Of a DNA stretch of 64,000 bases, positions 7,796-16,549 are shown in pieces; position 1 is the first letter of the stretch; each line of letters starts with the position of its first letter. Location of the stretch: the NCBI RefSeq assembly GCF_014654785.1, contig NZ_BNBD01000004.1, forward strand, positions 186,001-250,000. Reading direction: 5' to 3'. The notes beneath the pieces were generated by a model. That model was not told the origin of the DNA, did no database searches, and was given only the letters and a program-made list of their open reading frames with translations. Made by a program: the position numbers and the translations under genes. The stretch comes from Streptomyces mashuensis. GTDB lineage: Bacteria; Actinomycetota; Actinomycetes; Streptomycetales; Streptomycetaceae.

Positions 7796-9961
7796 ATGAG
7801 CGCGCCGTACGACGGTGACCGCGGTCACGGGACCGGCGGTGACCAGCGGGGTCACTACCCGCCGACCCCGCCCCCGCCGCCGGCCGGCCAGGGGCAGCAG
7901 CCGTACGCCCGTGACCCCTACCTGCGGGACGCCTACACGGGCGGCCCCTGGAACGCCGCCCCGCAGCCGGAGGCGCAGGGCCGGCCCGACGACGCGGCCG
8001 CGACCCAGGTCATCGGCGTGAGCGGCTTCGGCGAGCAGGGCCCCGCGGGGGCCGGCGGCCGGGACGCGTTCGCGCACCTCTACCGCGACCAGCAGCAGCC
8101 CTACGAGCCGCAGCGCCCGCCGGGCACCCCCGGGCAGCAGATCCCCGCGCCCGGCCAGTACGGCGGCCAGGGCGGCTACGACACGCAGGCGACGCAGCCC
8201 ATGCGGCAGGCCGCATTCCCGCCCCCGCCGCCCCCGTCGGGCCCCGGCCCCGAGCCGGTGCAGGAGGCCGCGCGCGAGACGGTGCCGCCCGCGGCCGCCG
8301 CCGAGCCGGCGCCCGCCAAGGGCGGCCGGGCGTCGAGCCTGCTCAAGTCCAGCGCGCTGATGGCCGCCGGCACGATGGTCTCCCGGCTCCTCGGCTTCGG
8401 CCGGAACCTGGTGATGGCCGCCGCGATCGGCGTGAGCAATCTGAACGACGACTACCAGGTCGCCAACGTCCTGCCGACGATGATCTACATCCTCGTCGCC
8501 GGTGGCGCCCTGAACTCCGTCTTCATCCCGCAGCTCGTGCGCGCTATGAAGAACGACGACGACGGCGGCGAGGCGTACGCCAACCGGCTCCTCACGCTCG
8601 TCGTCGTGCTGCTGGCCGGTGTCACCACCGTGTGCGTGCTCGCTGCCCCGCTCTTCATCCAGCTGATGTCGCCGACAATCGCCGGGGACCCGGCCCGCAG
8701 GGACGTGGCGGTCGCCTTCGCCCGCTACTGCGTGCCCACCTTGTTCTTCATGGGCGTGCACGTCGTCATCGGCCAGATCCTCAACGCCCGCGGCCGCTTC
8801 GGCGCGATGATGTGGACCCCGGTCCTCAACAACATCATCATCATCGCCACCTTCGGCGCCTTCATCTGGGCCTTCGGCCCGTACACCAGCACCGACGTCA
8901 GCGCCGACACCATCACGCCGGAGGGCATCCGCCTCCTCGGCATCGGCACGCTGCTGGGACTCGCCGTCCAGTCCCTGGCGATGCTGCCCTACCTGCGGGA
9001 CACCGGCTTCCGCATCCGGCCGCGCTTCGACTGGCGCGGACAGGGCCTCGGCAAGGCCGCGGGCCTGGCCAAGTGGACGCTCTTCTTCGTCCTCGCCAAC
9101 CAGCTGGGCATGGTGGTCGTGACGCAGCTGGCCACCAAGGCGGGCGCGCTCGCGGCGAAGACCGACCCGGGTACGGGCATCACCGCGTACAACTACGCGC
9201 TCCAGCTCTGGCAGATGCCGCAGGCCATCATCACCGTCTCGGTGATGACCGCGGTCCTGCCCCGCATCTCGCGGGCCGCGCACGACGGGGACGTCACGGC
9301 CGTCCGGGACGACCTCTCCCACGGCCTGCGGACCTCGGCCGTCGCCATCGTGCCGTGCGCCTTCGCCTTCGTGGCGCTCGGCGTCCCGATGGCCACCCTG
9401 ATGTTCTCGTCCGGCTCGGGCGTGAACGGCGCCACCAACATCGGCTACATCCTGATGTCCTTCGGCGTCGGCCTCATCCCGTTCTCGGCGCAGTACGTGA
9501 TCCTCCGCGGCTTCTACGCCTACGAGGACACCCGGACCCCCTTCTACAACACGGTGATCGTCGCCGCCGTCAACGCGGCCGCGTCCGCCCTCAGCTACCT
9601 GGTCCTGCCGGCCCGCTGGGCCGTCGCCGGCATGGCCGCCTCCTACGGCCTGGCCTACGCGGTCGGTGTCGGCGTCGCCTGGCGCCGCCTGAGCCACCGC
9701 CTCGGCGGCGACCTCGACGGTGCCCGCGTCGTCCGCACCTACGCCCGCCTCATCGGCGCCTGCGTGCCCGCCGCCCTCATCGGCGGCGCCACCGCGTACG
9801 GAATCGGTCAGCTCCTGGGCAGCGGTGTCATCGGTTCGCTCGCATCGCTGGCCGGTGGTGGTCTCCTCCTGATCGCGGTGTTCTACATCGCCGCGAAGCG
9901 GATGCGGATCGAGGAGCTGACCGCCATGGTCGGTATGGTGCGCGGACGGATCGGGCGCTGA
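7796..9961 (+). CDS. murJ: Lipid II flippase MurJ
   Basis: Moves undecaprenyl-PP-linked peptidoglycan precursor across the membrane. The first 180 or so residues of the 721 are a low-complexity cytoplasmic extension rich in Pro, Gly, Gln and Tyr. The MurJ/MOP fold follows, opening at SSALMAAGTMVSRLLGFGRN, with about 14 predicted spans and the family segment GARGRFGAMMWTPVLNN-like (here NARGRFGAMMWTPVLNN). It lies 45 bp after the DUF6049 gene and just before the pseudokinase gene. In mycobacteria the kinase-like part is fused to MurJ, so the three genes here probably form one unit. Confidence 0.95.
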   Translation: MSAPYDGDRGHGTGGDQRGHYPPTPPPPPAGQGQQPYARDPYLRDAYTGGPWNAAPQPEAQGRPDDAAATQVIGVSGFGEQGPAGAGGRDAFAHLYRDQQQPYEPQRPPGTPGQQIPAPGQYGGQGGYDTQATQPMRQAAFPPPPPPSGPGPEPVQEAARETVPPAAAAEPAPAKGGRASSLLKSSALMAAGTMVSRLLGFGRNLVMAAAIGVSNLNDDYQVANVLPTMIYILVAGGALNSVFIPQLVRAMKNDDDGGEAYANRLLTLVVVLLAGVTTVCVLAAPLFIQLMSPTIAGDPARRDVAVAFARYCVPTLFFMGVHVVIGQILNARGRFGAMMWTPVLNNIIIIATFGAFIWAFGPYTSTDVSADTITPEGIRLLGIGTLLGLAVQSLAMLPYLRDTGFRIRPRFDWRGQGLGKAAGLAKWTLFFVLANQLGMVVVTQLATKAGALAAKTDPGTGITAYNYALQLWQMPQAIITVSVMTAVLPRISRAAHDGDVTAVRDDLSHGLRTSAVAIVPCAFAFVALGVPMATLMFSSGSGVNGATNIGYILMSFGVGLIPFSAQYVILRGFYAYEDTRTPFYNTVIVAAVNAAASALSYLVLPARWAVAGMAASYGLAYAVGVGVAWRRLSHRLGGDLDGARVVRTYARLIGACVPAALIGGATAYGIGQLLGSGVIGSLASLAGGGLLLIAVFYIAAKRMRIEELTAMVGMVRGRIGR

Positions 9962-10070
9962 CCGGAGCACAACCATCGCCCGCCGCCGCGTGTCGTGCAT
10001 AGCGCCGGACTGTGGGCACAATTGTCTTGGCTGTGGACAGCGTGCAACGGATGGGGAGGCAGGAGCGACG

Positions 10071-11759
10071 GTGGCGGAACGGAGCACGGCTGCCGTCGAC
10101 GTGGCCGACACCAGCGGCGACCAGCCACTGAGCGCCGTGAAGAAGGCCGCGACCGACGGAACCGAGACCGACGACAAGGGCGGCACCCACAGCAAGAGCC
10201 AGCGCGCGGAGAGCGGAAGCCCCGCGCGCGACGCACAACCGCTCGAGTTGCACAGCGGCCACAAGCTCGCCAGAAGGTACCGCCTGGAGGAGTGCGTCAC
10301 CCGTCTGGAGGGATTCAGCAGCTGGCGTGCGGTGGACGAGAAGCTCCGCCGCGCCGTGGGCGTCCACCTCCTGCCCGCCGACCACCCCAGGGCCCGTCCC
10401 GTCCTCGCCGCCGCCCGCTCCTCCGCCCTGCTGGGCGACCCCCGCTTCGTCCAGGTCCTCGACGCCGTCGAGGAGAACGACCTCGTCTACGTCGTCCACG
10501 AGTGGCTGCCCGACGCCACCGAGCTCACGCCCGTCCTCTCCTCAGGGCCGCTCGAACCGCACGAGGCGTACCAGCTCGTCAGCCAGGTGTCCCAGGCCAT
10601 GGCCGCCGCGCACCGCGAGGGCCTCGCCCATCTGCGGCTCAACCCCGGCTCCGTCCTGCGCACCGTCACCGGCCAGTACCGCATCCGAGGCCTGGCCGTG
10701 ATGGCCGCGCTGCGCGGCATCTCCTCCGACAACCCGCAGCGCACCGACACCGAGGCCATCGGCGCCCTGCTGTACGCCGCGCTCACGCAGCGCTGGCCGT
10801 ACGAGGGCAACGCCCACGGCCTGCCCGGCCTGCCCAAGGGGGTCGGCCTCATCGCCCCCGACCAGGTGCGCGCCGGGGTGCACCGCGGCCTCTCCGAGCT
10901 GGCCATGCGGGCCCTCGGGAGCGACAAGGCCCAGGAAGCGCCCTGCACGACGCCGGAGGAGCTGGCCAAGGCCGTCTCCGCGATGCCGCGCATCCGCCCG
11001 CCGGAGCCGGACTTCACGACCCCGCCGCCGTATCCGCGCGTGGGCGCGGCAGCCCGCCCCGGCAGCCCGGCCCAGCCGGTACCGCCGCCCCCGCCGGCCC
11101 CCCTGGAGGGCCGTACGGGCCGCGCCCTCAAGTGGAGCGTGTCCGCGCTGCTGATCGCGGCGCTCGGCCTGGGCAGCTGGCAGATCGCGGACGCGCTGCT
11201 CAAGGACGGCGAGAAGGACACACCGCGGTCGCAGTCGGCGGAGGACGATGCTTCGCAGAAGATCGTGGCGCGACCGCTTCAGATTGCGAGCGTTGCAGAA
11301 TTCTCTCCACTAGGACCACCCACGAGTCCTAAGACAGTTCAGAATTCCGCCGACGGCAATCCTGCGTCTGCGTGGATCACAGGGCGGTTCGACGGATTCC
11401 CGAATTTTGGAAACCTTCCACGCCGAGCGGACGGAAGTGGCATTATCGTCGATCTAGGCAACGTCCAGAGCATCACAGAAGTTGACGTGATCATGTACCG
11501 CCCGGGTCAAACCGTAGAGATACTCGCTGCCGACCCGTCAGCACAGAGCCCCTCAGCTCTTCGAGAGTTTACCCAGCGAATCACCGAATTGAAAAGAGTT
11601 GACCAGAACCTCAAGGCGAATCTCCACAAAGCATTGAAGAGCCGCTACGTACTGATTCACGTCACCGAGCTCCCCCCTGACGGTCCGGGCAGCTACCGCG
11701 GCGGAATCGCCGAAATCAAAGCCCTAGGTCTGACCAGCGATGCGGATCCAGGTCGGTGA
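10071..11759 (+). CDS. Membrane pseudokinase with a discoidin-like extracellular domain (MurJ partner)
   Basis: The 562-residue protein has a hydrophilic N-tail, a kinase-like fold at about 60-330, a membrane span near 355-377 and an extracellular beta-rich domain from about 400 to the end. Catalytic residues are missing. The VAIK lysine is replaced (VGVHLL), the HRD loop reads HLRLNPGSVL and no DFG is present, so it should bind partners and not phosphorylate. It corresponds to the C-terminal half of mycobacterial MviN, here a separate gene. The GTG at 10071 has a GGAGG-type site upstream. From about 11245 the GC content drops sharply and rare codons (ATA, CTA, AGA) appear, so the ectodomain has a different history from the kinase part. 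Confidence 0.85.
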   Translation: MAERSTAAVDVADTSGDQPLSAVKKAATDGTETDDKGGTHSKSQRAESGSPARDAQPLELHSGHKLARRYRLEECVTRLEGFSSWRAVDEKLRRAVGVHLLPADHPRARPVLAAARSSALLGDPRFVQVLDAVEENDLVYVVHEWLPDATELTPVLSSGPLEPHEAYQLVSQVSQAMAAAHREGLAHLRLNPGSVLRTVTGQYRIRGLAVMAALRGISSDNPQRTDTEAIGALLYAALTQRWPYEGNAHGLPGLPKGVGLIAPDQVRAGVHRGLSELAMRALGSDKAQEAPCTTPEELAKAVSAMPRIRPPEPDFTTPPPYPRVGAAARPGSPAQPVPPPPPAPLEGRTGRALKWSVSALLIAALGLGSWQIADALLKDGEKDTPRSQSAEDDASQKIVARPLQIASVAEFSPLGPPTSPKTVQNSADGNPASAWITGRFDGFPNFGNLPRRADGSGIIVDLGNVQSITEVDVIMYRPGQTVEILAADPSAQSPSALREFTQRITELKRVDQNLKANLHKALKSRYVLIHVTELPPDGPGSYRGGIAEIKALGLTSDADPGR

Positions 11760-11856
11760 ACTCGTGAGGTTGCGGGCGCCGAAAACTCGACGCCCGCAAA
11801 CCAGTCAATACCTCTTCCCGGCAGGCCCGGAAGAAGCATAACCAAGGGTTAATTTT

Positions 11857-12168
11857 TTATTCTTCGGTGCTTTGGATGTCAGATGCCGTAAAGTGCTCAT
11901 CCCCGCAGTCACCGCCGAAGTCCCACCTTCCAACCCCTACCCAGCGACCATATCTGGTACTAGGGTTGTTCATGTCGCCACAATCCGTAAGAGCACGCGC
12001 CGCCCCTCGCTTCACTTCACACTTTGCAGTCCACTTATGGGCGTTATGCCACCAATCCCAACACTCAACAGGAGGCGATCCAGCAGCATTAGCAGCCGGA
12101 GCAACCGTTAAGCCTCCCGCCAGAGTCGCTGCTACGACTGCCACAGAAAACCAGCTTCGTCTTGACAT
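11857..12168 (-). CDS. Small secreted cysteine-containing protein
   Basis: A 103-residue protein with a clear signal peptide (MSRRSWFSVAVVAATLAGG, then ANAAG near residue 30). The mature chain is about 70 residues, Trp- and Gly-rich, with four cysteines (ECW, KCE, DCGD, DCGD) that could form two disulfides. I know no function for it. Codon use is AT-rich for Streptomyces, and Leu-20 is TTA (12109-12111), a bldA-type codon. An ATG two codons earlier (12174) is an alternative start. The gene is antisense to its neighbours and sits within the low-GC patch. Confidence 0.7.
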   Translation of the reverse strand: MSRRSWFSVAVVAATLAGGLTVAPAANAAGSPPVECWDWWHNAHKWTAKCEVKRGAARALTDCGDMNNPSTRYGRWVGVGRWDFGGDCGDEHFTASDIQSTEE

Positions 12169-12367
12169 ATACATCCACTCACAAGAGACGGGCAACGGAA
12201 CACTCGTTCGAGCGAGATTGTTTCACCGCATTCGCCGGTAAGCCATAACATTTCCAGCCAGATTTGCCTCTTCGCCACGCAACTACAGGCAAAACACAAG
12301 TTGGGTAGCAGCTAGTCGATCTCTCGACGAAGTTCTAAATACCTCCGCAAGCTTCAAGCCACATCCT
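12169..12367. other. Low-GC intergenic region between secreted protein gene and sigM
   Basis: This 199-bp region carries the divergent promoters for the secreted protein and sigM. Base composition is much lower in GC than the core on either side. I see no clear ECF-type promoter. Confidence 0.5.
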
Positions 12368-13099
12368 GTGACAGCTAGCGCTCAGCAGGGGGTGAGTGAC
12401 ATCCCAAGCACTGATTCTTGGCAAGTTGACGCTCTTTGCGATGCCGAGCTTCTCACCCTGCACGTCAACGGTGATCCCCACGCGTTCGGGGAGATAGTCC
12501 GGCGGCACCGGGACCGGCTCTGGGCCGTGGCCTTGCGGACGCTCGGGGACCGGGAGGAGGCCGCCGACGCGCTGCAGGACGCGCTGGTGTCCGCCTACCG
12601 GGCCGCCCACACCTTCCGGGGGCAGTCGGCCGTCACCACGTGGCTGCACCGGATCACCGTCAACGCCTGTCTGGACCGGGCCCGCAAGGCGGCGTCCCGG
12701 CGGACCGCGCCGCTCGCCGAGACCGAGCGGCTGGAGCAGCTGCTGGAGCCGCACGAGTCGGCGGCGGCGCCCGCCGAGCGGAGAGACCTGCACCGCGAGC
12801 TGATCCAGGCGCTGACCACCCTGCCGCCGGATCAGCGGGCCGCGCTCGTCCTGGTCGACATGCAGGGATATCCGGTCGCCGAGGCGGCCCGCATCCTCGG
12901 AGTGCCGACCGGAACGGTGAAGAGCAGATGCGCCCGGGGGAGAGCCCGGTTGCTGCCGCTCCTCACCCATTTGCGGCCCGATGGCAGGGGTAGCCCGGCC
13001 CTTGACAGGGGAAGGAACCGGTCGCAAGGGACGTCCGTCCCACCACCGGCGGGACATGGAGAGACAGACCCAGTGAAGGGCGGAGGTGGGCGAGCGTGA
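12368..13099 (+). CDS. sigM: ECF RNA polymerase sigma factor SigM
   Basis: A 243-residue ECF sigma factor. Region 2 is at about 38-105 (FGEIVRRHRDRLWAVALRTL, then FRGQSAVTTWLHRITVNACLD). Region 4 is at about 140-190 (LTTLPPDQRAALVLVDMQGY, then VPTGTVKSRCARGRARL). The tail beyond region 4 is unusually long and disordered. Starts are possible at GTG 12368 or GTG 12392. Its stop overlaps the anti-sigma GTG by four bases, so the pair is translationally coupled. The order sigM, anti-sigma, trxB, trxA is standard in actinobacteria and links this sigma factor to envelope or thiol stress. The first 30 or so codons share the low GC of the upstream patch. Confidence 0.9.
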   Translation: MTASAQQGVSDIPSTDSWQVDALCDAELLTLHVNGDPHAFGEIVRRHRDRLWAVALRTLGDREEAADALQDALVSAYRAAHTFRGQSAVTTWLHRITVNACLDRARKAASRRTAPLAETERLEQLLEPHESAAAPAERRDLHRELIQALTTLPPDQRAALVLVDMQGYPVAEAARILGVPTGTVKSRCARGRARLLPLLTHLRPDGRGSPALDRGRNRSQGTSVPPPAGHGETDPVKGGGGRA

Positions 13100-14004
13100 C
13101 CTCGAGGACCGGCACGGATGGGCACCCGGAGGTCGCGGAGATCTCCGCACTGACCGAGGGGCTGCTCCCGCCGTCGCGCACGGCGGACATCCGGGAGCAC
13201 CTCGCCGGCTGCGAGCTGTGCGACGACGTACGGACGTCCCTCGACGAGATCCGTGGCCTGCTGGGCACCCTTCCCGGGCCGCCCCGGATGCCGGCCGACA
13301 TCGCCGGGCGCATCGACGCCGCGCTGGCCGCCGAAGCGCTGCTGTCGGCCACCGCACCCGAAGCCCCGGAGGACCGGACCTCCGTTTCACGTGAAACAGG
13401 ACCGCGTGAAACCGGCATCGACGAGAAGGGCGCCGTTTCACGTGAAACAGCGCCCCGGCCCACCCCCACCCGCCCCTCCGGCCGCGCGCCCGCGGCAACA
13501 GGGCCGGGCCGGGCCAGGGCGCGCCGGTGGCGCCAGGCGCTCGTCGGGGCGGCCTGTGCCGCCGCCGTGATCGGGGCCGGCACCTTCTTTCTCCAGGCCG
13601 GCGAGGGCGGTGGTTCCCACTCGGATGCCGCCGGGACGCCCAACGGCCGGCCCACCGTCTCGTCCGAGGAAGCAGCCACGCTCCAGGCCCATGTCCGTGA
13701 GCTGCTGCTGAGCACGAAGAGCACCGAGTCGCGGGGGATGAGCGCGGAGAAGCCGGCGGAGACCACCTTGGGCGCGCGGCTCACCACCGCGCCGGCCTGC
13801 GTCCGGGACGGGATCGGCCGCCAGGACCAGCCGCTCGGCACCCGGCCGGAGAAGTACCGCGGCGAGGACGCCTACCTGGTCGTGCTGCCGCACCCCGAGG
13901 ACGCCGGACGGGTCGACGCCTACGTCGTCTCGGCCTCCTGCGAGACCACCTCGCCCTCGGTACCGGGTACGGTCCTGGTCCAGCACACATTCCCCCGTGC
14001 CTGA
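13096..14004 (+). CDS. Zinc-binding anti-sigma factor, membrane-anchored
   Basis: The 302-residue protein carries an N-terminal zinc anti-sigma motif His35-x3-Cys39-x2-Cys42 (HLAGCELC), a disordered linker, one membrane span near 149-167 and an extracellular domain of about 130 residues. It should sequester SigM at the membrane until an envelope or redox signal is sensed. The GTG start overlaps the sigM stop. Two parS sites lie inside the linker-coding part, and each is read as the peptide VSRET, so the linker appears to tolerate centromere DNA. Confidence 0.88.
   Translation: MTSRTGTDGHPEVAEISALTEGLLPPSRTADIREHLAGCELCDDVRTSLDEIRGLLGTLPGPPRMPADIAGRIDAALAAEALLSATAPEAPEDRTSVSRETGPRETGIDEKGAVSRETAPRPTPTRPSGRAPAATGPGRARARRWRQALVGAACAAAVIGAGTFFLQAGEGGGSHSDAAGTPNGRPTVSSEEAATLQAHVRELLLSTKSTESRGMSAEKPAETTLGARLTTAPACVRDGIGRQDQPLGTRPEKYRGEDAYLVVLPHPEDAGRVDAYVVSASCETTSPSVPGTVLVQHTFPRA
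13384..13397. other. parS centromere site (inside anti-sigma gene)
   Basis: A perfect GTTTCACGTGAAAC within coding sequence, translated as part of VSRET. Confidence 0.95.
13435..13448. other. parS centromere site (inside anti-sigma gene)
   Basis: A perfect GTTTCACGTGAAAC, 51 bp after the preceding site and in the same reading phase, again giving VSRET. Confidence 0.95.
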
Positions 14005-14145
14005 CCACGCTCGGCCACGGCCTCTCGCGCGCTGTCGTCCCCTCGGGGAATGCCCGCCCCGTAGGATCCGTTGGGTGGTGTGAGACGCACACAGCACCAC
14101 GCAGGACCAGACAGCCAGCAGTCGGCAGAGACAAGGAAGACACCC

Positions 14146-15114
14146 GTGAGCGACGTCCGCAACGTGATCATCATCGGCTCCGGGCCCGCGGGATACACCG
14201 CCGCGCTCTACACCGCCCGTGCCTCCCTGAAGCCGCTGGTCTTCGAGGGTGCCGTGACCGCCGGTGGCGCCCTGATGAACACCACCGAGGTCGAGAACTT
14301 CCCCGGCTTCCGCGAGGGCATCATGGGTCCCGACCTGATGGACAACATGCGGGCCCAGGCCGAGCGCTTCGGTGCCGAGCTGATCCCGGACGACGTCGTC
14401 GCCGTCGACCTGACCGACGAGATCAAGACCGTCACCGACTCGGCCGGCACGGTCCACCGCGCCAAGGCCGTGATCGTCACCACCGGCTCGCAGCACCGCA
14501 AGCTGGGTCTGCCCCGCGAGGACGACCTGTCCGGCCGTGGTGTCTCGTGGTGCGCCACCTGCGACGGCTTCTTCTTCAAGGACCAGGACATCGCCGTCAT
14601 CGGTGGTGGCGACACCGCGATGGAGGAGGCGACCTTCCTCTCCCGGTTCGCCAAGTCCGTCACGGTCGTCCACCGCCGGGACACGCTGCGGGCCAGCAAG
14701 GCCATGCAGGAGCGCGCCTTCGCCGACCCGAAGATCTCCTTCGTGTGGGACAGCGAGGTCGCGGAGCTGCACGGCGAGTCCAAGCTCGCCGGCCTGACCC
14801 TGCGCAACCGCACCACCGGTGAGACGTCCGAGCTGCCCGTGACCGGTCTGTTCATCGCGATCGGCCACGACCCGCGCACCGAGCTCTTCAAGGGCCAGCT
14901 GGACCTCGACGAGGAGGGCTACCTCAAGGTCGACGCCCCCTCGACCCGCACCAACCTCTCCGGCGTCTTCGCCGCGGGCGACGTGGTGGACCACACCTAC
15001 CGCCAGGCCATCACCGCGGCCGGCACCGGCTGTGCCGCCGCGCTGGACGCCGAGCGGTTCCTCGCCTCCCTCTCCGACGGCGAGGGTGTCCGCGAGCCCG
15101 AGAAGACCCCCTGA
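14146..15114 (+). CDS. trxB: Thioredoxin reductase
   Basis: NADPH-dependent flavoprotein that reduces thioredoxin. The 322-residue protein has the FAD site GSGPAG at 11-16, the redox pair Cys136-Ala-Thr-Cys139, an NADPH site [11 protein letters not shown] and the C-terminal FAD motif [11 protein letters not shown] chose the GTG at 14146, because the N-terminus then begins directly before the FAD strand as in all family members. The upstream in-frame ATG would add 25 unrelated residues. It is followed 47 bp later by trxA, and the two are likely co-transcribed. Confidence 0.97.
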   Translation: MSDVRNVIIIGSGPAGYTAALYTARASLKPLVFEGAVTAGGALMNTTEVENFPGFREGIMGPDLMDNMRAQAERFGAELIPDDVVAVDLTDEIKTVTDSAGTVHRAKAVIVTTGSQHRKLGLPREDDLSGRGVSWCATCDGFFFKDQDIAVIGGGDTAMEEATFLSRFAKSVTVVHRRDTLRASKAMQERAFADPKISFVWDSEVAELHGESKLAGLTLRNRTTGETSELPVTGLFIAIGHDPRTELFKGQLDLDEEGYLKVDAPSTRTNLSGVFAAGDVVDHTYRQAITAAGTGCAAALDAERFLASLSDGEGVREPEKTP

Positions 15115-15161
15115 ACCACCCCCCTCCCCCCTCCCGCAGAAACACCCCCAAGGAGACCCCC

Positions 15162-15488
15162 GTGGCTCTCAAGTCTGTGACCGACAAGGACTTCGAGCAG
15201 GAAGTCCTCAAGAGCGACAAGCCCGTCCTGGTGGACTTCTGGGCCGAGTGGTGCGGCCCCTGCCGCCAGATCGCCCCGTCGCTCGAGGCCATCGCCGAGG
15301 AGTACGGCGACAAGCTCGAGATCGTGAAGCTCAACATCGACCAGAACCCCAACACGGCCGCCAAGTACGGCGTGATGTCGATCCCGACCCTCAACGTCTA
15401 CAAGGGCGGCGAGGTCGTGCAGACCATCGTCGGCGCCAAGCCGAAGGCGATGCTCGAGCGCGAGCTGAGCGAGCACATCCACGGCTGA
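15162..15488 (+). CDS. trxA: Thioredoxin
   Basis: A 108-residue cytosolic disulfide reductant with the WCGPC active site at residues 30-34 and the cis-proline segment MSIPTLNVYKGG. The GTG start follows an AAGGAG site. It is paired with trxB and sits downstream of the SigM pair, consistent with thiol-stress output. A terminator fused to a parS site follows. Confidence 0.97.
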   Translation: MALKSVTDKDFEQEVLKSDKPVLVDFWAEWCGPCRQIAPSLEAIAEEYGDKLEIVKLNIDQNPNTAAKYGVMSIPTLNVYKGGEVVQTIVGAKPKAMLERELSEHIHG

Positions 15489-15531
15489 CAGCCGGAGGCT
15501 GCCGCGGTGGCTTCCGCAGCCGCAGTCGCTT

Positions 15532-15545
15532 GTTTCACGTGAAAC
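15532..15545. other. parS centromere site
   Basis: A perfect GTTTCACGTGAAAC. Its last four bases overlap the left arm of the terminator at 15542-15573. Confidence 0.95.
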
Positions 15546-15573
15546 GGGCCCGTCCTTCAGGACGGGCCCGTTT
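15542..15573. terminator. Bidirectional hairpin between trxA and the GNAT gene
   Basis: A perfect 14-bp stem (15542-15555 with 15560-15573) with a TTCA loop lies between two convergent genes. It can end transcription from both sides. Confidence 0.9.
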
Positions 15574-15583
15574 GTCGTCCCTC

Positions 15584-16201
15584 CTAGAGCGGCCGGAGCG
15601 CCGGCTCCTTCTGCACCGCGCCGAGCAGCCGGTCCAGGGCCAGCTCGACGTCCTCCTTCCAGGAGAGCGCCGTCCTCAGCTCCAGCCGCAGCCGGGGATA
15701 GCGGGGGTGGGGGCGTACGGTCTTGAAGCCCACCGCCAGAAGGTGGTCGGCCGGGAGGACACAGGCCGGCTCCTTCCATGTGGCGTCACCGAACGCCTCG
15801 ATCGCCTTGAAGCCGCGCCGCAGGACGTCCTTCGCCACCGTCTGCACCATGACCCGGCCCAGCCCCTGCCCCTGGTACCCGGGGATCAGCCAGGCGGTCA
15901 TCAGCTGGACGGCGTCCGCCGCCACCGGGCTGGTGGGAAAAGCGGTCGACCGGGGGACATAGGCGGGTGGCGCATAGAGCACGAAGCCCACCGGCACCTC
16001 GTCGACGTAGACGACACGGCCGCAGGAGCCCCACTCCAGCAGCACCGCGGAGAGCCAGGCTTCCTTCTCCAGGTCCGGGCGGCCTGCCCTCAGCGCGGCC
16101 TCGCCACTGACGGGGTCCAGCTCCCAGAAGACGCAGGCGCGGCAGCGCTTCGGGAGGTCAGGGAGGTTGTCCAAGGTGAGCGGTACGAGCCGACGCCCCA
16201 T
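15584..16201 (-). CDS. GNAT-family N-acetyltransferase
   Basis: A 205-residue protein with the acetyl-CoA binding signature GYQGQGLGRVM (motif A) preceded by the strand AVQLMTAWLIP. The N-terminus carries a short Cys-containing segment (RCRACVFWELDP) common to this Streptomyces subgroup next to parB. The acceptor substrate is unknown. It is convergent with trxA, and the ATG at 16201 has a GAGG site 11 bases upstream. Confidence 0.85.
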   Translation of the reverse strand: MGRRLVPLTLDNLPDLPKRCRACVFWELDPVSGEAALRAGRPDLEKEAWLSAVLLEWGSCGRVVYVDEVPVGFVLYAPPAYVPRSTAFPTSPVAADAVQLMTAWLIPGYQGQGLGRVMVQTVAKDVLRRGFKAIEAFGDATWKEPACVLPADHLLAVGFKTVRPHPRYPRLRLELRTALSWKEDVELALDRLLGAVQKEPALRPL

Positions 16202-16347
16202 GCAGTCAGTACCTCACTTCCGTCGCGTGCCACGCTCCGGGTGGTGAGCAGCGCATGGCGCTCCCTGAGAAAGCTGCCGACGAATCCGCCGACCGCCCCC
16301 AGGCCCAGGCCCGCTGCCACCAGTCCGGTCCTGCTCACCGTTCGCAT
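16090..16347 (-). CDS. Possible small membrane protein overlapping the GNAT gene
   Basis: An ATG at 16347 sits behind a strong GGAGGGG site. The first 25 residues (MRTVSRTGLVAAGLGLGAVG...) look like a membrane anchor, and the frame runs 85 residues. Its last 112 bases overlap the GNAT start in another frame, so the C-terminal part may be spurious. It could be a real leader or micro-protein translated ahead of the acetyltransferase, or noise. Confidence 0.35.
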   Translation of the reverse strand: MRTVSRTGLVAAGLGLGAVGGFVGSFLRERHALLTTRSVARDGSEVLTAWGVGSYRSPWTTSLTSRSAAAPASSGSWTPSVARPR

Positions 16348-16467
16348 GGCCTCGCCCCTCCGTGAACTGCGTCCAACGTGGATGTGCCATACCTCAACGC
16401 ATCGTATCCACCGGCAGATTGACGGGACAGCTCGACAAGGCAAAGGGCGGGTTGTCTTCCACGTGGT

Positions 16468-16481
16468 GTTCCACGTGAAAC
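16468..16481. other. Variant parS-like site
   Basis: GTTCCACGTGAAAC differs from the consensus at one position. It lies in the gap between parB and the GNAT gene, where a ParB site would be expected. It may be a weaker or mutated site. Confidence 0.6.
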
Positions 16482-16549
16482 ACAACCCGCCCTCCGGTGG
16501 GTCTCCGACCGGTCTCCGGTCGGTGTCCCCCGCTCAGCCCTCCGCGCGC

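Noticed and set aside
3758..10300. A 2180-codon open frame on the minus strand
   Set aside because: Only its last 486 codons (cca) are real. The rest runs antisense to DUF6049, murJ and the pseudokinase gene, and stays open because stop codons are rare in GC-rich DNA.
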